A stretch of DNA of 64,000 nucleotides from Mesodorylaimus sp. YZB2_4 (GCA_030248295.1 JASANH010001117.1:124001-188000); one strand, 5' to 3'; counted from the stretch's first letter, positions 1 to 27,098 are shown. Notes: generated by a model not told the origin, from the letters alone. Numbers and translations are program-made.

Positions 1-3000
1 TCTTTTTTTTGAAGAATTTTATTGTAGCGTGCAATCTTTGGTTAATCTTTTTGGATATTTTTATTTGGTCATCATTAAGACTTTAAATTTTTGAATTTTT
101 TAAAAGTTTTAGATTTTATCACGCTTTTGAAAACTGCTTTTTCAAATGTCAAGTTTTTTGGTTTCTTGATTCTTGAGACATAGCCATTACTTCTTTTAAA
201 GATCTTCTCACTGCTGATTTTTACGAACTCAAAAGAGCTAAATGTTTCAAATTTAGAAAAAATTTGCCATTATGGGCGCGATATACTCAAAAAACCAGTT
301 TTATGCTTGGTATCTTGATTTTATGAGAAGTCCATTTTGGGTGGTTGGTTGTCGAAAAATAAAAATTTCTATCAGTAGATGATTTTAGACATTGTCCACA
401 CGCAATAAAGTGAACTCATTTTTTTCTCTTCGCGGTCATGAAATTCAAATTTTGAATTTTCCGCTTTTGTATCTAATTTGCAATAAGCAGTAAGGTGTTT
501 CCCAAGTGTGCGGAACAGGATTCGCACGACGTACGCCATTGTCTCCTCGAATTTATCCACATTTTCATTTTGTTTTGTTTTGGTTGCCTGCCTGCCTTCT
601 CTTTTCAACTTGCGCGCTTCTTTTCTTTTTCGGCCGTCCATTTTCGACTTTAAAAAAAAGCGTCCACGCGTTCGTTGTGTCCTTTCGGCGGGCTGGCTGG
701 CAGGCGTTCGCAATTCGGTCAATACGAGACGTGCGAAAGAGTCATCAAGAGGGAAAGTGGACCGTCCAAGTCGTGATTTTGATTTGTCGAAATTTGGTAA
801 CGGAAAGTGAGCGAGAGACTTTTTGCCTGTCTGAGTGTGAAGTTTCAAAGTAGGCGTTTGTTTTTAGTAGGTAAAATTACTTTGAAGTTTCAATTCACAC
901 TTTGTCTTTAGTACTTCCCCATGTCGAATTCCTTTCTTATTGTTCGCTGCGAATGGCTTTTTTAAAAGTAGTGCAGTACGTGTAAACTTTTCAGAAATGT
1001 CGCGCTCTAGATGTTTTGTTCTCAGTGAATCATGTCTTAACGTTAACACGCCAGAAAATGTTGACATTTTTCTGGTTTTTCGCTAATCAGAAAAAGATTT
1101 TTCTTCCGCACTCAAACTTGTGCAGGAAGGGTTTTGGCGTAAATTGAGGTCAGTTGGGATGAGGAGGTTTTCTTTGAATTTGGTATAAAACCAAAGCTAA
1201 GCGATGTACCTCAGACTGGTGGTGGCGTTTTGAGCAAAAAAATAACGTGTGAATAGCTTTTTCACAACAACGGAATAGCGTTACGCGCGCTTATTTGAAA
1301 TGGTGTTTTGGATATCCTTTAGCTTTTTCGTAAAGACCAAGCCATCCAGTTTTGCTGCACTGATTCAATACTACGCGCGAATTTCTGTTTCTTGTTTATT
1401 TTGTGACTAGTCCCGCGTTCTGCAGAAGGATGGAATGGGCAGTCCGAGGTGCAATCAATTCGCCTACTGTTCCTTATCTTTATAGTTTAGACAACAGGCG
1501 TTGCAAAAGTGGAGAATCGGTCTTATCCTTGGCATTTTCTCCTTTGCGTTGGCTGCACAACTTCAACGTAAACTGGTTTCATCAGCGTCCAGGTGATCTC
1601 CGCATTCATCAGTGAACTGTTTTGGAAATCGGTTTGCCTCTCCTAACGATAAGTCAGGGCCAGACACGAGATCGAGGTCGCTTTGGCTTGCAGGCATAGC
1701 TTAAGGACTGATCGGTCTTGAGGTCCTGGCCTGAACTGCTTGAGCACTTTGACCCCACCCCACCCAGGTCGGTCAGAATGCCGCGTACGGCCAAAACGTG
1801 CGGTCTCTCCCCGAATTGATAGTCTGTACGGCCCTTGTGGTTTCGTTGTCAATAAACTCGGCATGAGGTGAGTCCAGCCTCTAGTTTGCCCCGGGCGGGC
1901 CAAGGGTTTCACAGATCTGATGGCGTGGTGTTTTGCGTTTGGGGCTCTGGAAAAAAGGCTTAGTAAAACCCAGTTTTCCAAGACTTTTTTATCACTGCGA
2001 GCCTCCATAAAAATGGAGCAAAAAATCTTATTATGGGAGGTAGTGTGGTCTTCACTTTACACTCGAATATTTGCCTAGCTCTTTACAGAGCATGAAAACG
2101 ACTCACTTAGAAAATAACTTATTGGGCATGATCTAACGATAGGTCGTGGTCCCGATCCCGACGTTTAGGCATGTGGGTTCTGCATAAATAACAAGGCGAA
2201 TGCGCGCTAGGCTGGAAGGTACTGTGTGAGTCATGGGCTGTAGCAGCTCTGCGCAATCCTGCGGGTAGGTGGAAGCTGGCATGGCTCAGCTACTTTTGTG
2301 TACTTGGGCGTGTTTATGCTCGTGTGCTTCAGTGAGGAAAATAGGCGGCTTACACGCAAAGAATGCAAAAAATCCTGATCGCGGTCCTGATTCAGTCTTG
2401 ATCGAGGCTGCACTGACCCCGATTTAGCGTTCGTTCGGGATCACTTTTTTCGGGATCGGGATTTTTACTAAGTGTTTTTTTTCACTTTTAATTGGATGTA
2501 GGTAACCTACAGCCCGTCCCAAGTAGCCAGCAAATATAGAGCTAAAAACTTTTATGCGCAGTATTCACCATGGCATTCAAAATCATGCAAGCAAAAAGAT
2601 CTAGAATTATTCACCAATTAGCAACCAAATCCCTTCCTTCCTCTTTACCAGTTATATCATCCACCAAAGTTTTTCCAGCTTACCTTTCTGGAACACTCCC
2701 TTCCCGATTCCTCCCTCTTCCCTTCCCCTTCTTCACACATCTTCACAACATTCAATCCCGACCATTTTTTATCGGGATCGGGTTCTGGAGGGGCGATCCC
2801 GAACTAACGCTACCCCGCTTCACGCCTATCTTTGGCGTGGTGGTGACAGTGTGCTTCTGTCATGGCAAAAATCGCAGTCATGTGTATCACACCCTTGCGT
2901 CTGTTACAAATTCCACCATGGTCCACATACTTTGTATGAGCAGTCTTTGCGATCAATCACTTCTTCCTTTTGTATTACCGTGCCATTATTCTCGGTTTTT

Positions 3001-3415
3001 TTGCTTTTTGTTCTTCGCATTTAGCATACACACGCTGTGTTTCATACTCGGTGATAAGGAAGGGCAAATGCCTCGGTCTACCCACCAGTTAGTTGGCTGG
3101 TGACTAGGTGCTGGAATGTGTGCTGGCTGAGTAAGCACTTGGAGTAAGGTGAATTTGCATACTGCGTTTGTACGTATGCTTTGTGATGAGACGGTAGTTG
3201 GCGTGACTGGGACTGACGGAGTTGTCAGCCTGCAGTATTGTGTGGTGTGCTAGTTCAGTGCACTTTCCGATAGGTTACAGTACAGCTGCTGATAGCTGAG
3301 GGTGGATAGATACTGTAGGGAACGGGTTTGGCGTGTTGGTTCTGATGGCATTGTGCATGTAGTCGGAAGATAGAAGGGGAATGGAATTGGCTAACGATAA
3401 TGTTTTCCTTTTCAG
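1..3415. other. 5' flank of the myosin gene, no recognised gene
   Basis: No open frame here resembles a known protein. The stretch is AT-rich at its start and then mixed. A T-rich intron-like end at about 3404-3415 (TTTTCCTTTTCAG) leads into the bases just before the myosin start codon, so a non-coding first myosin exon probably lies somewhere upstream. I could not identify it or the promoter. The 177-aa open frame at 2570-3103 overlaps a dispersed repeat and is not counted as a gene. Confidence 0.5.
2411..2822. repeat. Possible MITE-like element with short terminal inverted repeats
   Basis: The left end (about 2414-2441, core AGCGTTCGTTCGGGATC) is nearly the reverse complement of the right end (about 2795-2817, core GATCCCGAACTAACGCT). 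GGGATCGGG motifs lie just inside both ends. The interior, 2568-2770, is related to an inverted segment at 4730-4885 inside myosin intron 3. This looks like a small non-autonomous element, but I did not identify a target-site duplication. Confidence 0.4.
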
Positions 3416-3437
3416 AACAGCCGTTTGACGGCTTGAA

Positions 3438-19565
<16,128 letters not shown>

Positions 19566-20032
19566 GTAAGGGACTGCTGTGGCGGGGTCTGCTTGAGACG
19601 AAGGGTTCTTTCTGCATAGAGAAATGGAGGAGACACTATTCTTGTCCAGTTCAAATAGATTATGTGGTTTGTGTAGTCACGACACACCGGTGGGCAGATA
19701 AGGGGGCCATGGGGGGACAGAGGGTGGTTCTGCTAAATAGTCGTGAACTGTGGATCCAGCTTGGCTAGATTTAGTCTTAGGAACCATCAGTGTCTAATAC
19801 CTGTGTCCATGGGTAAGTGTCACTGTGTTTCATCAGTACCCAAACACCAAGATTAGTGAGCAAAATCTCGGGTCAAAAGTGGGTCTAGTTGACCCTTCCC
19901 GCATTTGGCGCCCAACTATTGCATGTCTTTCCTCCTTGAGCACCAAGATTTCTCGAAATCTCTGTTTTTAAGTTGTTTCGAAGTCTCTCAAAATGAGCGC
20001 CATCTATTCTTGATTAGAGAACTGACTTTTAG

Positions 20033-20067
20033 GTTCCCATGCACCGACCAATGGACAAATGCCATAA
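20033..20067 (+). CDS. Candidate last coding exon of the myosin gene
   Basis: Exon 38 of myosin ends at 19565 in phase 1. After an acceptor at 20032 (GACTTTTAG) the frame reads ten codons after the junction and stops at TAA (20065-20067), giving a tail ending SHAPTNGQMP. A second candidate acceptor at 20584, after a stronger pyrimidine tract (ACTTTTTTGCAG), would give only GVLT before a stop at 20596-20598. The tail tip of this family is not conserved enough to choose between them. Confidence 0.3.
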
Positions 20068-21401
20068 TCCTCAGCGGCAGCACTGCACCTTTGAGACAAT
20101 GATTGGGCTTATAGGGTGACTAACCGACTTCGAGGTATTTCGCCTTTTGATTGACATAATCGTATGCAACGAATTTTCTACTAACCATTTTTTGCAATTT
20201 TTTGAAATAATGCACCTTTTGTGTGTGAATGGATTTATTGTATTACTCGAGTGACCGCAAGTGGCCATGCCCTATTGCGTCCTAATTCCGGGGTATTTGT
20301 GTTGCTGTGCCGAATTTCAATTTTCGGTGTCTTCCTTTATGAGTAGGGTAGAAAAAAGAGTTTTCATTGAATTGGTCTTTGTTTCTTGGAAATTTTTCAA
20401 CTTTTGTGGAGTGCTTTTTCGAAGGAACGGTGCGAATGGCTATTAACAGGAAAGTGGGTGATTTGCAGCGTCGAAAGCTTTTTTGGAGTGTTTTTCATTG
20501 GGATATGTATTCGGTAGTTTTTTGGAAATGATGCATATTTTGGTTCTTTTCTGTGCGGCGCTCGCTTATGCAACTTTTTTGCAGGCGTCTTGACTTGAGC
20601 TAACATTTCCCATGATCATAAAGTGCATTCGTGGCCTATATACTACTCTTGAAGTCTTCCAAGCTTTTTGGTTTTTTTGTAATCACAATTTGAGCTATAA
20701 ACTACAATTGATGTGCCTGTGCTGAAAATTCACATTTTTTGAAAGAAAACGGATACATTCCGGTTTATGGCAATTGCTTTGATATGTTTTTCTGGGATTT
20801 TGTGTGCAGTGGTGTGCATTGGGGTTATTTTTGAATATAATGCAAAACTAAATTGCTGAGGTTGCTAATTAAAGTTCAAATAGATTACCGCTCGGGCCTA
20901 CTACACAGCCCCGCAACAGCATGCTTGCGGGGCCCAGTCTGATTGGCTGTGCCGTTCGAAGCCACGCCCCCACTGTGCGTGTTTCTCACGCGTTGAAATT
21001 GCGGCATGCTCGTGCAGTAGGTGTTGAAAGCTGAAAAATCGATGGTGAATATGAAAATGTTTCAGTGGGGCAAAATCATAAAGGTGAATATGAACATGTT
21101 TCAGTGGGTATTTGGTTTTTATAGGTGATGATTACGCGGATTTGCGAAAGAGCCTCGACTGATGGAGAAGTGGCAACTTTATGTTACACCGCCACGATTT
21201 ATTCGTTTTGGGAGCTCATAGTGACGGTTGAATTTGTGGAGCTACTGATTCTGAAACTTTATTTTACCGCTATTGTTTACTATACAGTGCAAAACTAAAC
21301 AAAACAGAATGGGCTTTGCTCGTTTCTTGTCTTTTCTGCGTTCAAATTTCGAACTAAAGTTAGCTTTTGCCGAATTTGTTCAACGAGCAAAAGAATCAGA
21401 A
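20068..21401. other. Spacer between myosin and the HMG-box gene; probable promoter in its second half
   Basis: No gene is recognised. Features: a perfect 9-bp hairpin at 20908-20933 (GCCCCGCAA, 8-nt loop, TTGCGGGGC), followed at about 20940 by GATTGG, an inverted CCAAT box; and a direct repeat of about 26 bp, GGTGAATATGAA.ATGTTTCAGTGGG, at 21044-21070 and 21083-21108. The hairpin and CCAAT box lie about 460 bp before the likely start codon and could be promoter elements of the downstream gene; that is inference. Confidence 0.5.
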
Positions 21402-22328
21402 ATGTTTTCTCGACTAATTTTTGCAACAGTTCGTAATTCGAATTATTTCTTTATCGGGCAACACGGGCAACAACAAAGAAATTTTCGTCGTTTAGCTGTT
21501 TCGTCAGCGCCGTCGACGACAAGTACGAAACAAACGATATCGTCGATTCCTGGCATTCAAATTTCCATTACGCCCGGTGTGAATATTTCGCCGAAACGTG
21601 GTCCAACACCGTATAATTTATTCCTGATGGAAAAAGTGAACGAAATGAAAGAAAAGAAACAAGAAATAAAAATATTGGAGATAATGAAAGCATTGGGTCC
21701 TCAATGGAAGAAATTGAGCGAAGATGAACGTAGTCGTTATCGAACAGAATCGGAACGCATACAAAAAGAATACGATGATTTATTTTTAAGAATGCCTTCG
21801 GACGAATTTCGTAAAGTGGTTTTGGAAGAAATGAGTCGTTTACAAGCGAAACGAGTAACCGCTTTGCGTCGTCAACAACGGCAATTGAAAGAAACATATG
21901 AACATCCACAATGCGGACAAGATTATTTTAGATTAACCGCTCTAGGAAAAGATCGAGAACAAGAATTGCCATCGAGTAATATAACATTTCGTGGTACAAA
22001 ATTAGGAGAAATGTGGCGTGGATTATCAAATGAAGAGAAATCAGTTTATGAAAAACGTGAAAAGCTTGCACGTAAAAAATATCGTCGCGATGTTGAAGCA
22101 TGGGAAAAAGAAATGAAAAATCGTGGATTGCAAGACGTGGTTGATACGGTCAAATTACGGCCTAGGAAGGAAATTCAAAACAATACTTTAATCGGTAGAC
22201 GCCGTCCGAGGAAAATATTGGCATCGAAAGTGGCCACGAAGAAGCGAGGAAAGGCTATATCGAAAAGACGTGCTGGGAAAGCAGCGTCGAAGAGAAGAAG
22301 CAAAACAAAGTTGGCTGAGGAAGAATAA
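21402..22328 (+). CDS. Mitochondrial two-HMG-box protein, TFAM-like
   Basis: Probably packages and transcribes mitochondrial DNA, as TFAM does. From Met at 21402 the protein is 308 aa. Residues 1-36 are rich in Arg, Phe and Ser without acids (MFSRLIFATV start, RNFRR), like a mitochondrial presequence. HMG box 1 spans about 64-128 (PKRGPTPYNLF, GPQWKKLSEDERSRY). A basic helical linker covers about 135-165. A diverged HMG box 2 spans about 170-238 (LGEMWRGLSNEEKSVY, VEAWEKEMKN). This box-linker-box layout is TFAM's. The C-tail from about 265 is extremely Lys/Arg-rich, longer and more basic than in human TFAM. The frame stays open upstream to an ATG at 21273, but that stretch looks like 5' leader. 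There are no introns. An AATAAA overlaps the stop codon. A nuclear two-box HMGB-type protein is the main alternative. Confidence 0.65.
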   Translation: MFSRLIFATVRNSNYFFIGQHGQQQRNFRRLAVSSAPSTTSTKQTISSIPGIQISITPGVNISPKRGPTPYNLFLMEKVNEMKEKKQEIKILEIMKALGPQWKKLSEDERSRYRTESERIQKEYDDLFLRMPSDEFRKVVLEEMSRLQAKRVTALRRQQRQLKETYEHPQCGQDYFRLTALGKDREQELPSSNITFRGTKLGEMWRGLSNEEKSVYEKREKLARKKYRRDVEAWEKEMKNRGLQDVVDTVKLRPRKEIQNNTLIGRRRPRKILASKVATKKRGKAISKRRAGKAASKRRSKTKLAEEE

Positions 22329-23494
22329 AAGGTAAGGTCGGTGTTGGCCGGGTCGATGTGCTTTGTTGGTTTCTCTCATCCGATTTTCCAAGTGTACTGT
22401 GTTTCGTACTAATGAGAATATCAGGTTTTTGAAGCAGATCCATAGGCTACGTATTTACCCCTTCAGAGAAATGTTTCTTGCAAGATTTTTTCCAGATACG
22501 TTTAGTATTGTGTAATGATTATCGATTCACTGTAAACATGTAAGGATATGATATGGATTTGAGCGTGTACTGGATGAATGAAGGGTTTTCAGGGGGACGT
22601 TCAGTTGGTAAGCTGGCTTGCATAGACTGCATGCCATAGGGGCCATGCTGTCCCTGCCCTGTTTTTGTGCACGAAAATGTACTGACACGATGTACGATTT
22701 GGATTTATCTGAGCCCATTTGAGAGATAATTTTTGATCCTAGCATGCGAGACACGGTACCCGAGAACCCTACGACGAGATTTCCAGAAACTTTGCTCGGC
22801 TGGGGGATATCGATCAGAGTGTGGACACCTGTACGTTAGAATATGGGTTCGCAAAAATGACCCGCGGGGTCGAGATTCCGAAACAGCCAAAGCCACGATT
22901 TGAGTCGGCCAGCTGACTGGCACTTGGGCGGGGAGTATTATAAACGGACAGTGCCAAGTATGGATGACGAGATCCCGTCAGATAATGCGAAGGTCAAATA
23001 TTTTTCGAATGGCAACAGCACCAAGGAAGTGTAAAGTCGATCTGACTATATGCAGGTATAGAAAGCAGCCCGAAAGGAGCATAGATGGCTTGATAAAGCA
23101 GATTAGACTCCTCTCATTACAGCGTTGTACTGCCAAAGACCGTAAACGGGTAAATGCATTAGTCCCGATGCCGACCAGGATTGACTAAAACACCCGATGC
23201 CAGCCATATCAAACCAGGTCCCGACGAAGGCTAGCAACGTACAGCCAGCCAGACGCCTCTTATCCAGACAGGCGGGTTGCAGGGAGCTAGGCGAATAGGT
23301 CGACGACATATTGACTATAGTATGTGCAGTGAACCAAACCCAGCGAGAGACCATCCTTTCTGGCATATCAGACGAGGCAGAAGTCAGGAGACAAGTGGTA
23401 CTTGGTCCATGAGCCGCCGAAACCTGACATGGACGATGGGTGTTGTTGGCATTTTGAAATATGATTTTCTCCACCCTAGTGCGACAGTGCGCTC
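22329..23494. other. Spacer with one R1 repeat copy, no recognised gene
   Basis: The 3' flank of the HMG gene runs into repeat sequence. A copy of dispersed repeat R1 lies at about 22730-22885. Open frames here do not resemble known proteins. Confidence 0.5.
22730..22885 (+). repeat. Dispersed repeat R1, partial copy
   Basis: It carries the R1 signature in order: GCGAGACACGGTACCCGAG, AACCCTACGA, GAAACTTTG, GGGGATAT, GTGTGGAC, GAATATGGGT. Matching blocks occur at 30001-30290, 37248-37530, 38219-38670 and 40866-41003. Confidence 0.7.
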
Positions 23495-24660
23495 TTCTAA
23501 TCGTAAGACTCTGTGCCGCATCCCCCGCCTGCCTGCCCGACTGACTTCTCGCCCGTGTCCCCAAAAGAGTACTGTGCGATGGCAAAATAGAACACTGGCC
23601 ATGTCTTACGATGGTAAGGTGTGGTCTAACAGTCGCCTCAATGCTTCTCACGATCAGTGCAAATATCTGGCTGACCAGTACCATGTACGCTTCACGTAAA
23701 CTCAAGGTCTTGTGCAAGTAAAACATCAAATCCTGTTAGTCATCCAGTGCAGGCTCTACGCTTGGGCCCTCCCCCCCCTTGGTCCACCAACCCACACGCA
23801 TATAATCAACGAGCCTAATCGAAATATTGACTAGTTCCCACCGTGAAAACCGACTGGAAGCATTGGTCCATAATATCGCACACTTCTTCCTCTTGTCTCT
23901 AAAGCACCAGAGCAGTGTGAATGCAAGTAGGTCCTGCCTCCATGCTCATACCAAACCACATCACCAAACGCACTCCACGGCCGCCAACATAGTCCCTAGA
24001 GCACTTGCACCAGCCCTGTCCGACCACTCCCTCAGGGTCGACGCAGTGTCCAAGCTCCCCACCAAACGGCCTAATTAATCGACCGGGGATTCCCTGCTTT
24101 CGAACTGTCATGTTCTCAGGGCGATGGGTGTCAGCTATCCAACTCACAGTATCGGGTGCCTGGCATCTGTCCACTCGTTTGAGAGATATCGAAAAGACTG
24201 CGCTTCTGCCTGGATCTAACAAGCAAGTTGTCGCGACCCGCAAGCAGCCATTTTTCCATCCACCCCTGCCTCGCTTCTCTCCCGCCAGTGCCTATATCTG
24301 CCCGAATACCACGGTGCTAGTGCCAAGTGAAACTGTGAGACCGAGCCCAGCATCCACTGCCTCCACACAAGATCGGAAACGAACACTCTGCCACACAAGT
24401 TGCTGAAAAGAAAACAGAAAAACACTTCCGCTCTTACCGCGCTGTTGCAGTAAACCACGGCCAAATCGTATATTTCCTTATTCCCTCCAACCTCGCCTTA
24501 AAAATGATACGAGCTGTGAAATCGCGCCAGACAGAACTTAAGCATTGAAATCAGGCCCGCGTGCGACTCGATGCCTCAAGACTCCTCTGCAAGTGTGCAC
24601 AGCACATTGATGTTCTTTTCGGCTGCATTCTGCACAAATGATTTCTCAAACAGGTTTCAA
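23495..24660 (-). pseudogene. CCM2 pseudogene fragment (inverted partial duplicate of 56284-58490)
   Basis: Read on the minus strand, this stretch follows the intact CCM2 gene from its intron 4 to beyond exon 9. It contains a copy of exon 5 with its donor (GCAACAGCGCGGTAAGAG), the intron after it, and a copy of exon 6 (about 23835-23915) in which the codon after the QYFD residues has become a TAG stop. A jump then removes the equivalent of roughly 57335-58015 (exons 7 and 8). The next part matches the start of exon 9 (TTGCACAAGACCTTGAGT), loses most of that exon, and resumes in intron 9 sequence (GTCAGCCAGATATTTGCACT). It therefore cannot encode the PTB or harmonin-like domains. The introns are retained, so it arose by DNA duplication rather than retroposition. 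Confidence 0.85.
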
Positions 24661-25782
24661 AGATGAGCAGGAAGCATCTCGGTGATCGGCTGGCGCACTG
24701 TGTGTAAACAGATTGACAATGTAACACAACTCTAATCTCGCATTTGCGAGATGCTCGCTACCATCTCCAAGCTGTGTTGGATCGGCAAAAGTCTTTCACT
24801 TTGCCATCGTCGCATTGAATCTGCCAGAAAACTTGCCTATTTCTGCACAAAATTCAGATACAGACGAAAAACTGTGAGCCCAAAGTCGAAAAATCGTACA
24901 ACGGCTAGTGTTCGAATCAACTTGCTCAATATTTTGCAAGACAAACGACCATATCAGGGCTGCCTGTTTGCAGGCTATATACTACGATAGACATGTCGAC
25001 ATATGGCCCTAAGAAAAGAGATTCTATATTAACCTCCTGTGGACGTATCAAGTTCCTATCGTCAGCTAGTAATCGTACACTATACTTATTGTTTATGGGC
25101 CAGGAAAAATTAATACATAAATCACCACTCGACCGAATCATTGTCAAATCTCTTCTACGTACACTACACCGACTGATTTATTGGTTTACAGGTGATTCCA
25201 TTGGCAAAGGCAAGTGATTCAACATTTGAAACAGTCACTACAGTCACTCACAGTTCCCTGTTTTGTGAAATTATGACAACCAAGCCGTGCTCTCAAATTT
25301 CCCCTGCAAGCAATAGCGCCATCCGCTCTTTTCCACCCATATCTCGATACCTATATGCCAAAAGGCACCAAGTGTCAAAAAATCAGTTTTGAGAAAACAT
25401 CGTTCAAAGTTTTTGCTTCCGGGGGACAGCAAAGCACAGCAACGAGCAAGCCGGCCTCTTTTTTTGTTTTCCGCTTTCGCGCCCGCCCCCGCCTTCGCAG
25501 CCAAAAAAATTTTCAAAAGCCGGGGGGTTTTTCCCCCTTCTTACCGGGCGGAAAAACACCCACCCAACCAAAAATTTTCTCCCATCCCCCCCCATTTTTG
25601 GCCCCCCCCCCCCCTCCCTTTTCCCCCCCCTCTCTTTTTTTTTGCCAAACACACCCGAAAAAAATGCCTTTTGCGCTTGCGTGCGCGCTAATAAAATAAA
25701 AATTTTGCTCCTCTACTTACAGAAGATGTTTTGACAATTTTTGCGCGCTCTCCCCGCCTTTTTTTTTGTTGGCTGCCCCTCT
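24661..25782. other. Non-coding stretch with a C/T-rich tract
   Basis: No gene is recognised. The segment at about 25430-25680 is strongly pyrimidine-rich on the plus strand, with a 13-base poly-C run at 25602-25614. The open frames over it encode only proline- and phenylalanine-rich low-complexity sequence and are not supported as genes. Confidence 0.5.
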
Positions 25783-26082
25783 ATATCTGACGGCACCTTC
25801 TTATCTGCGGCTGCTCTCCCAGCGGCACGACTTGAGCCAGTTGCTATGACAAATGTTGTAACAAACTGTGCATGGGTCTACTCGTACTGCAGCAATTAAT
25901 TCGGTCCTGGTCCGGCATGGGTCCTGCTTGTCCTTGCAGCAAGCGCTATCTCCCTATCGCACAGTCGAACTGATGTTTCAAACTTCTTTCATATCCATTT
26001 CGACGCCCTTCCTTGCTGGTGAACATCCACCCAAGTAGTTGAGGTACGTCTCGACTTCAGGCCAACCCGGCCTGCAGGTGGG
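25783..26082 (+). repeat. Left arm of the foldback element
   Basis: About 300 bp, inverted relative to 26653-26923. The outer third is the best conserved (a 20-bp exact block beginning CACCTTCTTATCTGC). The middle is diverged. The inner end matches again at GACTTCAGGCCA and CTGCAGGTGGG. Confidence 0.8.
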
Positions 26083-26085
26083 AAT

Positions 26086-26640
26086 TTTTTAATTGGTAGT
26101 GGGGATTCCGCTGCCCGTAATGTCCATCCAGGCGACGAGTCGTGGAAAACCTCCACAAACCGTCTTAGAAGGCGCTGCATTCCATAAAAGCGAAGACGAA
26201 TATATAGCTTTGCTTATAAGACTCATCGTCAGTAAAATTCCTGGGGACAACCAGATGATGGGCTTCACAGGTACGAGCGCTAACGCGAAAATCAGATTTG
26301 TGAACGAGTCGGGCGTGTTTAAAATCATGAATACCATGGTAAAATTTATAAAACTGAGTCAATGTCAAACGTTTCCTCCTGTCATAAAGCGTAGACCAGC
26401 AAGCTTTACCTAAGGCATCAGAATAGCAACTGGAAATGCTAGCCTATGTGCGCATCTATTAGCGCGTTCTAATTGATCAATATCAGTCTTTAAAGGATCC
26501 CTTGCCGCGCAACCATATTCTGAAATTGATCTTATACATGAATCGTAAACTTTCATAAAAACAGGGGGCGATGAATGTCTCCCCCGTTCCTCCCAACTGC
26601 ACCAACCATAGCGTTGAATGGTCGTCCACATGTCAATCCG
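26086..26640 (-). pseudogene. Decayed non-LTR retrotransposon reverse-transcriptase C-terminus
   Basis: On the minus strand a frame at 26410-26631 contains VYDSCIRSISEYG followed by an LERANRCAHRLAF segment, which fits the end of LINE reverse transcriptases (a YxxxIRSxLEYG motif, then LExxQRxAxR). After a stop and a frame change, 26165-26368 continues with LTLTQFYKFYHGIHDF and YKQSYIF, and a further frame with WNAAP, matching the usual YKxSFFxRxxxxWNxLP ending. The piece is 5'-truncated, broken by at least one stop and two frame changes, and enclosed by the foldback arms. Confidence 0.7.
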
Positions 26641-26652
26641 GGCAGTGGAGGC

Positions 26653-26923
26653 CCCACCTGCAGGTCGAGATGGCCTGAAGTCGGGTCGTACCTCAATTCT
26701 TAGGGTGGATATTCACCAATGAGAGAGTGCGTCGACCAGGATATAAAAGACTGTGCTATAAGGGGATGGCGCATGTTTCAGTGACAAGCCGGACTTGCTT
26801 ATTCATTGTTGCATTACGAGTAGACCCGCGGACAGATTGTCACAAAGTCTGTCGTAACAACTGGCTCAAGTCGAGCCGCTGGGAGAGCAGCCGCAGATAA
26901 GAAGGTGCCGTGCCGTCAGATAT
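26653..26923 (-). repeat. Right arm of the foldback element
   Basis: Inverted partner of 25783-26082, about 30 bp shorter because of small deletions. A DNA hairpin from the two arms would leave a loop of about 570 bp. Confidence 0.8.
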
Positions 26924-27002
26924 GGTTCATCATGTTCATGTTCCTGTTCTACCACATCACCAAACGCTTATGGGCACTCGCGGGTGAAGAAACACATTTT
27001 GC

Positions 27003-27098
27003 AAGAAATAATTTACCGGCCCGCGAGTCGAACACGCGCCCGTAACTGCGCACCTGGCGTGAGAGGCAGACGCCTAACCCACCAGACTCTCAGCTGGA
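27003..27098 (-). repeat. tRNA-like (SINE-type) sequence
   Basis: The minus strand reads GTGGGTTAGGCGTCTGCCTC, then TCACGC, then a T-arm-like GTTCGACTC (B box). It resembles a tRNA-Glu or tRNA-Val backbone, but the acceptor stem does not close. Related sequences occur at 51726-51810, 61590-61670 and 61806-61882, so this is a dispersed tRNA-derived repeat rather than a working tRNA gene. Confidence 0.5.

Larger units (their letters stand above)
25783..26923. mobile_element. Foldback element, about 1.14 kb with long inverted arms
   Basis: Left arm 25783-26082 and right arm 26653-26923 are imperfect reverse complements over almost their full length. Shared blocks from the outside in include ATATCTGACGGCAC, CACCTTCTTATCTGCGGCTG, CTCTCCCAGCGGC, GACTTGAGCCAGTTG, GGGTCTACTCGTA, ATTGAGGTACG and CTGCAGGTGGG. 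The roughly 570-bp centre carries the remains of a LINE reverse transcriptase. Known foldback elements have long inverted repeats around unrelated centres; whether this one moved as a unit is inference. I did not find a clear target-site duplication. Confidence 0.75.

Noticed and set aside
2570-3103. 177-aa open frame upstream of myosin
   Set aside because: Half of it is a dispersed repeat also found inverted at 4730-4885, and the rest has no motif.
23103-23729. 208-aa minus-strand frame as a gene
   Set aside because: Its first part is the CCM2 pseudogene read through exon 9 and intron 9 sequence; the rest has no motif.
25355-25699. Proline-rich 114-aa frame
   Set aside because: It is the translation of a pyrimidine-rich low-complexity tract with a poly-C run; frames on both strands are open for the same reason.
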